Source: Linyphia triangularis
Lineage: Eukaryota; Arthropoda; Arachnida; Araneae; Linyphiidae
Reading direction: 5' to 3'
DNA length: 64,000 bases
Assembly (NCBI GenBank): GCA_963978545.1
Contig: OZ021727.1
Span: 50,172,487-50,236,486 of the forward strand
Shown here: positions 19,570 through 32,606 of the stretch, in pieces
Numbering within the stretch: position 1 is the first letter of the stretch
Layout of the letters: the number at the start of each line of letters is the position of its first letter
Notes under the pieces: generated by a model
What the model was told of the DNA's origin: nothing
Database searches by the model: none
What the model saw: only the letters and a program-made list of their open reading frames with translations
Program-made: the position numbers and the translations under genes

Positions 19570-20825
19570 AAAGACGTGAATTGTATATGAAAAGTAAATT
19601 GCCACGTTAAAGTTTAAAGACATGATATTTATATGTGAAGTAAATTTTCGAGTAAAGGTTAAAATTCTTTATCTTTGAAATTTTTGTTATGTTCAAATTT
19701 CCCTAATTTAACATTAACCTAAGAATATAATTGTATATGAAAAGTAAATTGTCACGTTAAAGTTTAAAGACATGATATTTATATAAGAAGTGAATTTTTG
19801 AGTAAAGGTTAAAATTCTTTATCTTTGCAATTTTTATTCTGTTAAATTTTCCATTATTAACCTAAGAAAATAATTGTGTATGAAAATTTCGCATATTGTT
19901 TAAATTTTTGTCGAAGAAAGTTTTAGTCTGTTACTTTCCCCCCCTCTAATTTAGCATTATTCTTACACATTTTAAAGATAAAAATTTTATATGTGAAATA
20001 AATTTTCGCCTATTGTTTAAGTTCCTTACCTTATACATTTTTAGTGTTTCTTGTTCTCTAATTTAACGTTATTCTTACACATTTGAAAGAAAAAATTTAT
20101 ATGTGAGGTAAATTTTCGCGTATTATTTAAATTCTTTGCCTTATAAAATCTTAGAGCTTCTTTTTTTTTTTATCTTATTTATCGTTGACATAAGAGTATG
20201 ACTGTACATGTAAAGTTAATTTTCACATTTAATTTTAAATTCTTTGCCCTTGTAAATTTGTAGTGTTTATTTTTTCTAAAAGTTAGAGTTGTCATTAGAC
20301 ATTTTAAAGACATGAATGGTAATGGGTTTAAATTCTTTGTTGTAGAAATTATAGGTATGTTATACTTTTCTCTTACATGTCAAATTTAAAGTCGTAATTT
20401 TTATGTGTAAAGTACATTTTTACGTTACTGTTAAAGTTATTTATCATAGAAAGTTTAAGCATGTTACTTTTTTCTTTTATTTAGCGATATTTTAAAGACA
20501 TGATTTTTATATATGTAGTAAATTTTCACGCAAAGGCTAAAATTATTTATCGTAGAAATTTTGAGTATGCTAATTCTTCTTATATTCACATTTAAAGTCG
20601 TAATTTTTATATGTGAAGTAAATTTTTTACGTTAATGTTAAAGTTATTTATCGTACAAAGTTTAAGTATGTTACTTTTTTCTCTTATTTAGTGATATTCT
20701 TACACATTTTAAAGACATGATGTTTATTCGTAAAGTAAATTTTCACGTTCACTTTTGAATTCTTAGTTGTAAGATATTCAAGAATGTTACTTTTTCTCTC
20801 TAATTTAGGCATTAGAGTATCCAAA
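19570..20825. repeat. Degenerate ~110-bp tandem repeat field
   Basis: About eleven diverged units share TTTAAAGACATGAT, TTATATGTGAAGTAAATTTTC, GTTAAAATTCTTTATC and ATTCTTACACAT in order. Divergence within the field is high while divergence between Q copies is tiny, so the field is older than the amplification. It is absent in part from Q4. Confidence 0.75.
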
Positions 20826-22196
20826 AATCAGAAAAATTGTTCAAAGTTGAAACGAAATGTAAGACATGTCTTAAAGTGGGAACCTTACTCAATAAAATAA
20901 TGTTGTAATTTAGTTAACTTTTTTCATGGTAACACTCATATTCAATGACATGTTTTAAAATTTTACCTTCTTTACATGATAATAGTTATAAATTTTTTCA
21001 ATCTCAGATGCGATATACTATTATTTCTAATATATATATGTTATGAATTGTGTAAAGTTTTTTAAAAGAGTATATGCGAATCACCAATTAGAAACATAAA
21101 AATTTAACATCATTCAAACAAATTAAAAAAAAAAAATAAGATATTTTCCTTAGTTGAAATAGGTAACTACTCATGTGATGGAATATACATAGAACATTTG
21201 AATACTGAAAAAAGTTTGCTAGGCAAACTTAAAGAATTTTTTTTTTTTTTGCGAAAAACTAGCATAAATTTGAAAAATGTATAGTTTGTTACTACGTAAA
21301 ATTGAACATCATCTGGACAGACTAAATTATATGTGAAATTTTTTTTAATTTTTTTTTTATTTGAGAGGTGTAGACAATATATCATTAATATAGAGATTTT
21401 TAACTTCCACCCATAATTTCTAAATAACTTATACATAAATTTCAGAAAACTGAAACGGAATGTGTTTTACAAGACGCTTATTTTGTTAAATGAATATTCA
21501 ATATTATTATAACTGAGCAAAGTTCATTCCGGAAAAAACTTGTAAAAGATACTTATATTTTGAAAATAGTTTGAAATATCCTTTTAAATTGATGAATGCT
21601 CGCTTTCGAAAGACATAAATAAAACTGATATTACTCATGATAATTAACACATGCAAAACATTAGTCAAACAAAGTGAAATTTTTATTCCTTGTAACCGAT
21701 AACTTTTCAGTGAAGTAGAATTTAAATAGGAAATTTGTGTAAACTTTTTCAACTTTTAAACCAAGTATCATGTAAAATTATAAATTACGATAGGAAATAG
21801 TATGCTTCAAAATCTTCAGAATCAGAACAAGTCTTTTGGTTAAGCTAAATTTATTTCTCAAGGAATTGATAGCATACCAGAGAAGTCCTTATCATTTCAC
21901 ATCTTTTCTCATGTTGCAAGAAGATATATTTTGTAAAAGATCGTCGTAGCACTTAACAAAAATCAGTAAAAATAAATATATTTTCTATGGCAAAGATAAA
22001 ACACTTAACAAATTAATTACTGAAATTTAGCTAAGTTGCATATGGTTTATTCACATAACTCGCATAAGCTTCGAATGTTAAAAAAAAATATATTTGTCAG
22101 TTGAAATCAAGCTCATCGAAAAAATAAATGCTATCTACATTTTTCAAGTCGGAAAATTACTATTAAATAAAAACTTTACATTCAAAAAACATTGTC

Positions 22197-22560
22197 ATGT
22201 TAAAAAGAAAAAGAAAAAAAATCTACAAAAAATGTAAAATGATAATTTTACTGTTGGTACATAAAATGATGAATAATTTACGATTTTATTCGAGGCAAAT
22301 GTTTTATTGTCTAACAGAGAACTTAAACTTTAGCAGAAAAACGAAAAAATATCAAACTTAGGAATAGCAAATTTCTTGAAATTCATGTATAATGTGAGAA
22401 GTTTTATTGAAAGCATAGAAGATACAACATTGAAAAATGTGAATGTTTCGAAGTACTTTATCTGAAATAAAAAGGCGTTAAGGTCCGCTATAAAAATTTT
22501 TTGGAGAAAGTTTAAACAAAATATAAATCAAACATGCTTTTAAGTGGGGACACATATATT
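22197..22560 (+). pseudogene. Decayed 3' third of the 224-aa gene (P-1/R1)
   Basis: Inverted copy of the 16918-17210 remnant, now complete to the gene end because R is present. After the in-frame stop the reading continues NKKALRS, a basic tail, and ends near AAGTGGGG. A one-base shorter A run (five) than in most P+ copies shifts the frame in the middle. Confidence 0.65.
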
Positions 22561-23509
22561 AAAACTATAACACATATATTAAAATTATAACACATTAAAC
22601 AATTTATATTATGTCCTCTCAGTTGTATCAAACTGAATAACATGAAAACAACCACAAACTGAATAAACATGAAAATTATCAACAAATGTGGAAAAAGTTT
22701 CCTCTTTTAACATGAAAAAAAATAATAATATATAACATTGACAAATGTTAAGATCACGAAACTTGTTTAATCATATACCGATAGGAGCAATCAATGTTGC
22801 GGGGAGATATTCACGTGATGGTCAGTACCCCATGAATAAATTAATAGAAGATTCTTATATTTTCTCATGCTCATTTCAATAGCATTCCACGTAACTTCAA
22901 CTTTATATGTTACACTATAGATATATTTATTTTTTCAAATATATTGACTTTCGAAAAACCATCCTTCAATATAAGAATGATCATAGTAAGAATAAAAGAA
23001 AAGATGCTAAGCATATGATTTGTTGCTAAGTCTAAATAAATGCACTTTAAATCAATGCTTAGCATCTTTTTCTTTTATTCTTACTATGATCATTCTTATA
23101 TTGAAGGATGGTTTTTCGAAAGTCAATATATTTGAAAAAATAAATATATCTATAGTGTAACATATAAAGTTGAAGTTACGTGGAATGCTATTGAAATGAG
23201 CATGAGAAAATATAAGAATCTTCTATTAATTTATTCATGGGGTACTGACCATCACGTGAATATCTCCCCGCAACATTGATTGCTCCTATCGGTATATGAT
23301 TAAACAAGTTTCGTGATCTTAACATTTGTCAATGTTATATATTATTATTTTTTTTCATGTTAAAAGAGGAAACTTTTTCCACATTTGTTGATAATTTTCA
23401 TGTTTATTCAGTTTGTGGTTGTTTTCATGTTATTCAGTTTGATACAACTGAGAGGACATAATATAAATTGTTTAATGTGTTATAATTTTAATATATGTGT
23501 TATAGTTTT

Positions 23510-23874
23510 AATATATGTGTCCCCACTTAAAAGCATGTTTGATTTATATTTTGTTTAAACTTTCTCCAAAAATTTTTTATAGCGGACCTTAACGCCTTTT
23601 TATTTCAGATAAAGTACTTCGAAACATTCACATTTTTCAATGTTGTATCTTCTATGCTTTCAATAAAACTTCTCACATTATACATGAATTTCAAGAAATT
23701 TGCTATTCCTAAGTTTGATATTTTTTCGTTTTTTCTGCTAAAGTTTAAGTTCTCTGTTAGACAATAAAACATTTGCCTCGAATAAAATCGTAAATTATTC
23801 ATCATTTTATGTACCAACAGTAAAATTATCATTTTACATTTTTTGTAGATTTTTTTTCTTTTTCTTTTTAACAT
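23510..23874 (-). pseudogene. Decayed 3' third of the 224-aa gene (R1/P+2)
   Basis: Same remnant as at 16918-17210 but extending into R (to about 23510), which the first copy lacks. Confidence 0.65.
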
Positions 23875-25421
23875 GACAATGTTTTTTGAATGTAAAGTTT
23901 TTATTTAATAGTAATTTTCCGACTTGAAAAATGTAGATAGCATTTATTTTTTCGATGAGCTTGATTTCAACTGACAAATATATTTTTTTTTAACATTCGA
24001 AGCTTATGCGAGTTATGTGAATAAACCATATGCAACTTAGCTAAATTTCAGTAATTAATTTGTTAAGTGTTTTATCTTTGCCATAGAAAATATATTTATT
24101 TTTACTGATTTTTGTTAAGTGCTACGACGATCTTTTACAAAATATATCTTCTTGCAGCATGAGAAAAGATGTGAAATGATAAGGACTTCTCTGGTATGCT
24201 ATCAATTCCTTGAGAAATAAATTTAGCTTAACCAAAAGACTTGTTCTGATTCTGAAGATTTTGAAGCATACTATTTCCTATCGTAATTTATAATTTTACA
24301 TGATACTTGGTTTAAAAGTTGAAAAAGTTTACACAAATTTCCTATTTAAATTCTACTTCACTGAAAAGTTATCGGTTACAAGGAATAAAAATTTCACTTT
24401 GTTTGACTAATGTTTTGCATGTGTTAATTATCATGAGTAATATCAGTTTTATTTATGTCTTTCGAAAGCGAGCATTCATCAATTTAAAAGGATATTTCAA
24501 ACTATTTTCAAAATATAAGTATCTTTTACAAGTTTTTTCCGGAATGAACTTTGCTCAGTTATAATAATATTGAATATTCATTTAACAAAATAAGCGTCTT
24601 GTAAAACACATTCCGTTTCAGTTTTCTGAAATTTATGTATAAGTTATTTAGAAATTATGGGTGGAAGTTAAAAATCTCTATATTAATGATATATTGTCTA
24701 CACCTCTCAAATAAAAAAAAAATTAAAAAAAATTTCACATATAATTTAGTCTGTCCAGATGATGTTCAATTTTACGTAGTAACAAACTATACATTTTTCA
24801 AATTTATGCTAGTTTTTCGCAAAAAAAAAAAATTCTTTAAGTTTGCCTAGCAAACTTTTTTCAGTATTCAAATGTTCTATGTATATTCCATCACATGAGT
24901 AGTTACCTATTTCAACTAAGGAAAATATCTTATTTTTTTTTTTAATTTGTTTGAATGATGTTAAATTTTTATGTTTCTAATTGGTGATTCGCATATACTC
25001 TTTTAAAAAACTTTACACAATTCATAACATATATATATTAGAAATAATAGTATATCGCATCTGAGATTGAAAAAATTTATAACTATTATCATGTAAAGAA
25101 GGTAAAATTTTAAAACATGTCATTGAATATGAGTGTTACCATGAAAAAAGTTAACTAAATTACTTGTGATTTCCTTTTAGATTATAAAAAGTTATGTAGT
25201 TTACATATAATTCGCAAGTTTCTTTCAAATTATCTTAAGATGTTTTAAAAGTCTTGCAGGTTATTTTCAAAAACTTGAATGATATCTAAAATGTATTTAA
25301 TATCTACAATTTATTTAATATTTTTCACCTTTCTTAGATTGATAAGTAAAATAATCCTTAGTCAGCATGTATTGCACGAGTTAATATGACACTTTAACGT
25401 ATATTATTACAAAGTAAATTG

Positions 25422-25600
25422 CCGACCAAACGGTATAGTGGTTAGCGTGCTGGGTTCTAGACAGCGAGGTTGCGGGTTCAAGTCCCGTGTAGGCATGGGT
25501 GTTTGTAAATGTATGTTGGTTTGTTAAATGACGAAATGTTTCGGCGCATTATAGCCCTCGTGTTGCTGACGGCGCCAGATAATCTGAATACAACTACAAC
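25422..25600 (+). repeat. SINE, copy 2
   Basis: Identical position, tail and 14-bp flanking duplication as in Q1, so copied with the block. Confidence 0.88.
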
Positions 25601-25726
25601 TACAAAGTAAATTGTCTTTCTTGAAGTAAAAAAAATTTCCAACTTGTATTGCTTTTCCGATTGAAAAGTAGATTTTGAAATTTTTCTTTGGAGTACCTAT
25701 AACTAGTATTCATTTTAAATCACTTG

Positions 25727-25942
25727 CTATTTTTCTTCTATGAAACAATTTTTGTTAAGTTTTACTCGTATTGTAGCATATAATCCCACTGAGTTTAAAA
25801 GATATTCAATGTTTTTGATAATAGAAAAGTTTTCAAGTAGAAATGATCTTAAATTCTCCAAGCGAATCATACTTTTTGGGAGAAAGTCCATGCGAATTCT
25901 ACCTTCACTAACTAATGTGTCTTTGAAATCCACTTCATTCAT
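25727..25942 (-). pseudogene. Possible PC4-like gene fragment, copy 2
   Basis: Copy of 19064-19279 with no visible change. Confidence 0.3.
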
Positions 25943-28859
25943 TCCAAGTTTTCACAAACATTTCATTATGAAAAAGGCAAAGTAGGAAAACGATAATCTC
26001 AAAGACCTGCTGACACACCATAGCATCACCCGCTGCTTGCGCATCGATCTCTATCTTAATTGGTTGATTACCGTCACGTGTTAATCTTCCCGTGCTTACT
26101 GTACAAATCTCCCGACCTGTTCCAACAAGTTTTAGCGTGACTCATCCTCCGGTCTAAAAATGCCGGTGAGTGGCGTATCACCTACCGCTACCCTGATTGG
26201 CTAATTACCGTCACATGCTTATCTTCCCGTTTAAAGACGTGAATTGTATATGAAAAGTAAATTGCCACGTTAAAGTTTAAAGACATGATATTTATATGTG
26301 AAGTAAATTTTCGAGTAAAGGTTAAAATTCTTTATCTTTGAAATTTTTGTTATGTTCAAATTTCCCTAATTTAACATTAACCTAAGAATATAATTGTATA
26401 TGAAAAGTAAATTGTCACGTTAAAGTTTAAAGACATGATATTTATATAAGAAGTGAATTTTTGAGTAAAGGTTAAAATTCTTTATCTTTGCAATTTTTAT
26501 TCTGTTAAATTTTCCATTATTAACCTAAGAAAATAATTGTGTATGAAAATTTCGCATATTGTTTAAATTTTTGTCGAAGAAAGTTTTAGTCTGTTACTTT
26601 CCCCCCCTCTAATTTAGCATTATTCTTACACATTTTAAAGATAAAAATTTTATATGTGAAATAAATTTTCGCCTATTGTTTAAGTTCCTTACCTTATACA
26701 TTTTTAGTGTTTCTTGTTCTCTAATTTAACGTTATTCTTACACATTTGAAAGAAAAAATTTATATGTGAGGTAAATTTTCGCGTATTATTTAAATTCTTT
26801 GCCTTATAAAATCTTAGAGCTTCTTTTTTTTTTTATCTTATTTATCGTTGACATAAGAGTATGACTGTACATGTAAAGTTAATTTTCACATTTAATTTTA
26901 AATTCTTTGCCCTTGTAAATTTGTAGTGTTTATTTTTTCTAAAAGTTAGAGTTGTCATTAGACATTTTAAAGACATGAATGGTAATGGGTTTAAATTCTT
27001 TGTTGTAGAAATTATAGGTATGTTATACTTTTCTCTTACATGTCAAATTTAAAGTCGTAATTTTTATGTGTAAAGTACATTTTTACGTTACTGTTAAAGT
27101 TATTTATCATAGAAAGTTTAAGCATGTTACTTTTTTCTTTTATTTAGCGATATTTTAAAGACATGATTTTTATATATGTAGTAAATTTTCACGCAAAGGC
27201 TAAAATTATTTATCGTAGAAATTTTGAGTATGCTAATTCTTCTTATATTCACATTTAAAGTCGTAATTTTTATATGTGAAGTAAATTTTTTACGTTAATG
27301 TTAAAGTTATTTATCGTACAAAGTTTAAGTATGTTACTTTTTTCTCTTATTTAGTGATATTCTTACACATTTTAAAGACATGATGTTTATTCGTAAAGTA
27401 AATTTTCACGTTCACTTTTGAATTCTTAGTTGTAAGATATTCAAGAATGTTACTTTTTCTCTCTAATTTAGGCATTAGAGTATCCAAAAATCAGAAAAAT
27501 TGTTCAAAGTTGAAACGAAATGTAAGACATGTCTTAAAGTGGGAACCTTACTCAATAAAATAATGTTGTAATTTAGTTAACTTTTTTCATGGTAACACTC
27601 ATATTCAATGACATGTTTTAAAATTTTACCTTCTTTACATGATAATAGTTATAAATTTTTTCAATCTCAGATGCGATATACTATTATTTCTAATATATAT
27701 ATGTTATGAATTGTGTAAAGTTTTTTAAAAGAGTATATGCGAATCACCAATTAGAAACATAAAAATTTAACATCATTCAAACAAATTAAAAAAAAAAAAT
27801 AAGATATTTTCCTTAGTTGAAATAGGTAACTACTCATGTGATGGAATATACATAGAACATTTGAATACTGAAAAAAGTTTGCTAGGCAAACTTAAAGAAT
27901 TTTTTTTTTTTTTGCGAAAAACTAGCATAAATTTGAAAAATGTATAGTTTGTTACTACGTAAAATTGAACATCATCTGGACAGACTAAATTATATGTGAA
28001 ATTTTTTTTAATTTTTTTTTTATTTGAGAGGTGTAGACAATATATCATTAATATAGAGATTTTTAACTTCCACCCATAATTTCTAAATAACTTATACATA
28101 AATTTCAGAAAACTGAAACGGAATGTGTTTTACAAGACGCTTATTTTGTTAAATGAATATTCAATATTATTATAACTGAGCAAAGTTCATTCCGGAAAAA
28201 ACTTGTAAAAGATACTTATATTTTGAAAATAGTTTGAAATATCCTTTTAAATTGATGAATGCTCGCTTTCGAAAGACATAAATAAAACTGATATTACTCA
28301 TGATAATTAACACATGCAAAACATTAGTCAAACAAAGTGAAATTTTTATTCCTTGTAACCGATAACTTTTCAGTGAAGTAGAATTTAAATAGGAAATTTG
28401 TGTAAACTTTTTCAACTTTTAAACCAAGTATCATGTAAAATTATAAATTACGATAGGAAATAGTATGCTTCAAAATCTTCAGAATCAGAACAAGTCTTTT
28501 GGTTAAGCTAAATTTATTTCTCAAGGAATTGATAGCATACCAGAGAAGTCCTTATCATTTCACATCTTTTCTCATGTTGCAAGAAGATATATTTTGTAAA
28601 AGATCGTCGTAGCACTTAACAAAAATCAGTAAAAATAAATATATTTTCTATGGCAAAGATAAAACACTTAACAAATTAATTACTGAAATTTAGCTAAGTT
28701 GCATATGGTTTATTCACATAACTCGCATAAGCTTCGAATGTTAAAAAAAAATATATTTGTCAGTTGAAATCAAGCTCATCGAAAAAATAAATGCTATCTA
28801 CATTTTTCAAGTCGGAAAATTACTATTAAATAAAAACTTTACATTCAAAAAACATTGTC

Positions 28860-29223
28860 ATGTTAAAAAGAAAAAGAAAAAAAATCTACAAAAAATGTAA
28901 AATGATAATTTTACTGTTGGTACATAAAATGATGAATAATTTACGATTTTATTCGAGGCAAATGTTTTATTGTCTAACAGAGAACTTAAACTTTAGCAGA
29001 AAAACGAAAAAATATCAAACTTAGGAATAGCAAATTTCTTGAAATTCATGTATAATGTGAGAAGTTTTATTGAAAGCATAGAAGATACAACATTGAAAAA
29101 TGTGAATGTTTCGAAGTACTTTATCTGAAATAAAAAGGCGTTAAGGTCCGCTATAAAAATTTTTTGGAGAAAGTTTAAACAAAATATAAATCAAACATGC
29201 TTTTAAGTGGGGACACATATATT
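28860..29223 (+). pseudogene. Decayed 3' third of the 224-aa gene (P-2/R2)
   Basis: Same as 22197-22560. Confidence 0.65.
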
Positions 29224-30172
29224 AAAACTATAACACATATATTAAAATTATAACACATTAAACAATTTATATTATGTCCTCTCAGTTGTATCAAACTGAA
29301 TAACATGAAAACAACCACAAACTGAATAAACATGAAAATTATCAACAAATGTGGAAAAAGTTTCCTCTTTTAACATGAAAAAAAATAATAATATATAACA
29401 TTGACAAATGTTAAGATCACGAAACTTGTTTAATCATATACCGATAGGAGCAATCAATGTTGCGGGGAGATATTCACGTGATGGTCAGTACCCCATGAAT
29501 AAATTAATAGAAGATTCTTATATTTTCTCATGCTCATTTCAATAGCATTCCACGTAACTTCAACTTTATATGTTACACTATAGATATATTTATTTTTTCA
29601 AATATATTGACTTTCGAAAAACCATCCTTCAATATAAGAATGATCATAGTAAGAATAAAAGAAAAGATGCTAAGCATATGATTTGTTGCTAAGTCTAAAT
29701 AAATGCACTTTAAATCAATGCTTAGCATCTTTTTCTTTTATTCTTACTATGATCATTCTTATATTGAAGGATGGTTTTTCGAAAGTCAATATATTTGAAA
29801 AAATAAATATATCTATAGTGTAACATATAAAGTTGAAGTTACGTGGAATGCTATTGAAATGAGCATGAGAAAATATAAGAATCTTCTATTAATTTATTCA
29901 TGGGGTACTGACCATCACGTGAATATCTCCCCGCAACATTGATTGCTCCTATCGGTATATGATTAAACAAGTTTCGTGATCTTAACATTTGTCAATGTTA
30001 TATATTATTATTTTTTTTCATGTTAAAAGAGGAAACTTTTTCCACATTTGTTGATAATTTTCATGTTTATTCAGTTTGTGGTTGTTTTCATGTTATTCAG
30101 TTTGATACAACTGAGAGGACATAATATAAATTGTTTAATGTGTTATAATTTTAATATATGTGTTATAGTTTT

Positions 30173-30537
30173 AATATATGTGTCCCCACTTAAAAGCATG
30201 TTTGATTTATATTTTGTTTAAACTTTCTCCAAAAATTTTTTATAGCGGACCTTAACGCCTTTTTATTTCAGATAAAGTACTTCGAAACATTCACATTTTT
30301 CAATGTTGTATCTTCTATGCTTTCAATAAAACTTCTCACATTATACATGAATTTCAAGAAATTTGCTATTCCTAAGTTTGATATTTTTTCGTTTTTTCTG
30401 CTAAAGTTTAAGTTCTCTGTTAGACAATAAAACATTTGCCTCGAATAAAATCGTAAATTATTCATCATTTTATGTACCAACAGTAAAATTATCATTTTAC
30501 ATTTTTTGTAGATTTTTTTTCTTTTTCTTTTTAACAT
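30173..30537 (-). pseudogene. Decayed 3' third of the 224-aa gene (R2/P+3)
   Basis: Same as 23510-23874. Confidence 0.65.
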
Positions 30538-32085
30538 GACAATGTTTTTTGAATGTAAAGTTTTTATTTAATAGTAATTTTCCGACTTGAAAAATGTAGA
30601 TAGCATTTATTTTTTCGATGAGCTTGATTTCAACTGACAAATATATTTTTTTTTAACATTCGAAGCTTATGCGAGTTATGTGAATAAACCATATGCAACT
30701 TAGCTAAATTTCAGTAATTAATTTGTTAAGTGTTTTATCTTTGCCATAGAAAATATATTTATTTTTACTGATTTTTGTTAAGTGCTACGACGATCTTTTA
30801 CAAAATATATCTTCTTGCAGCATGAGAAAAGATGTGAAATGATAAGGACTTCTCTGGTATGCTATCAATTCCTTGAGAAATAAATTTAGCTTAACCAAAA
30901 GACTTGTTCTGATTCTGAAGATTTTGAAGCATACTATTTCCTATCGTAATTTATAATTTTACATGATACTTGGTTTAAAAGTTGAAAAAGTTTACACAAA
31001 TTTCCTATTTAAATTCTACTTCACTGAAAAGTTATCGGTTACAAGGAATAAAAATTTCACTTTGTTTGACTAATGTTTTGCATGTGTTAATTATCATGAG
31101 TAATATCAGTTTTATTTATGTCTTTCGAAAGCGAGCATTCATCAATTTAAAAGGATATTTCAAACTATTTTCAAAATATAAGTATCTTTTACAAGTTTTT
31201 TCCGGAATGAACTTTGCTCAGTTATAATAATATTGAATATTCATTTAACAAAATAAGCGTCTTGTAAAACACATTCCGTTTCAGTTTTCTGAAATTTATG
31301 TATAAGTTATTTAGAAATTATGGGTGGAAGTTAAAAATCTCTATATTAATGATATATTGTCTACACCTCTCAAATAAAAAAAAAATTAAAAAAAATTTCA
31401 CATATAATTTAGTCTGTCCAGATGATGTTCAATTTTACGTAGTAACAAACTATACATTTTTCAAATTTATGCTAGTTTTTCGCAAAAAAAAAAAATTCTT
31501 TAAGTTTGCCTAGCAAACTTTTTTCAGTATTCAAATGTTCTATGTATATTCCATCACATGAGTAGTTACCTATTTCAACTAAGGAAAATATCTTATTTTT
31601 TTTTTTTAATTTGTTTGAATGATGTTAAATTTTTATGTTTCTAATTGGTGATTCGCATATACTCTTTTAAAAAACTTTACACAATTCATAACATATATAT
31701 ATTAGAAATAATAGTATATCGCATCTGAGATTGAAAAAATTTATAACTATTATCATGTAAAGAAGGTAAAATTTTAAAACATGTCATTGAATATGAGTGT
31801 TACCATGAAAAAAGTTAACTAAATTACTTGTGATTTCCTTTTAGATTATAAAAAGTTATGTAGTTTACATATAATTCGCAAGTTTCTTTCAAATTATCTT
31901 AAGATGTTTTAAAAGTCTTGCAGGTTATTTTCAAAAACTTGAATGATATCTAAAATGTATTTAATATCTACAATTTATTTAATATTTTTCACCTTTCTTA
32001 GATTGATAAGTAAAATAATCCTTAGTCAGCATGTATTGCACGAGTTAATATGACACCTTAACGTATATTATTACAAAGTAAATTG

Positions 32086-32264
32086 CCGACCAAACGGTAT
32101 AGTGGTTAGCGTGCTGGGTTCTAGACAGCGAGGTTGCGGGTTCAAGTCCCGTGTAGGCATGGGTGTTTGTAAATGTATGTTGGTTTGTTAAATGACGAAA
32201 TGTTTCGGCGCATTATAGCCCTCGTGTTGCTGACGGCGCCAGATAATCTGAATACAACTACAAC
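32086..32264 (+). repeat. SINE, copy 3
   Basis: Same insertion and same flanking duplication as the other Q copies. Confidence 0.88.
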
Positions 32265-32390
32265 TACAAAGTAAATTGTCTTTCTTGAAGTAAAAAAAAT
32301 TTCCAACTTGTATTGCTTTTCCGATTGAAAAGTAGATTTTGAAATTTTTCTTTGGAGTACCTATAACTAGTATTCATTTTAAATCACTTG

Positions 32391-32606
32391 CTATTTTTCT
32401 TCTATGAAACAATTTTTGTTAAGTTTTACTCGTATTGTAGCATATAATCCCACTGAGTTTAAAAGATATTCAATGTTTTTGATAATAGAAAAGTTTTCAA
32501 GTAGAAATGATCTTAAATTCTCCAAGCGAATCATACTTTTTGGGAGAAAGTCCATGCGAATTCTACCTTCACTAACTAATGTGTCTTTGAAATCCACTTC
32601 ATTCAT
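32391..32606 (-). pseudogene. Possible PC4-like gene fragment, copy 3
   Basis: Copy of 19064-19279. Confidence 0.3.

Larger units (their letters stand above)
18500..20905 (+). repeat. Array block Q, copy 1
   Basis: It contains, in order, a SINE (18759-18937), a minus-strand possible PC4-like pseudogene (19064-19279), a promoter-like segment similar to the one upstream of the AlkB-PC4 gene (19320-19570), a degenerate 110-bp tandem field (about 19570-20825), and a decayed plus-strand 3' end of the 224-aa gene (about 20825-20905). That last piece keeps ACGAAATGTAA, AAAGTGGGAA and AATAAA in the same order as 14790-14843. Confidence 0.85.
20906..25162. repeat. Giant palindrome 1 (P- R P+)
   Basis: The left arm is 20906-23014 and the right arm 23055-25162, with a 40-bp spacer 23015-23054 beginning ATGATTTGTTGC. 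The innermost arm sequence is AGATGCTAAGCAT. Next to the spacer the left arm has four A and the right arm five in the corresponding run. Confidence 0.9.
25163..27568 (+). repeat. Array block Q, copy 2
   Basis: Same contents and length as Q1. One substitution is visible just left of the SINE (CACTTTAACG where other copies have CACCTTAACG). It keeps the GTCGTAATTTTT allele shared with Q1. Confidence 0.85.
27569..31826. repeat. Giant palindrome 2
   Basis: The spacer is 29678-29717, in the same orientation as in palindrome 1. The arms are P-2 with half of R2, and the other half of R2 with P+3. Confidence 0.9.
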
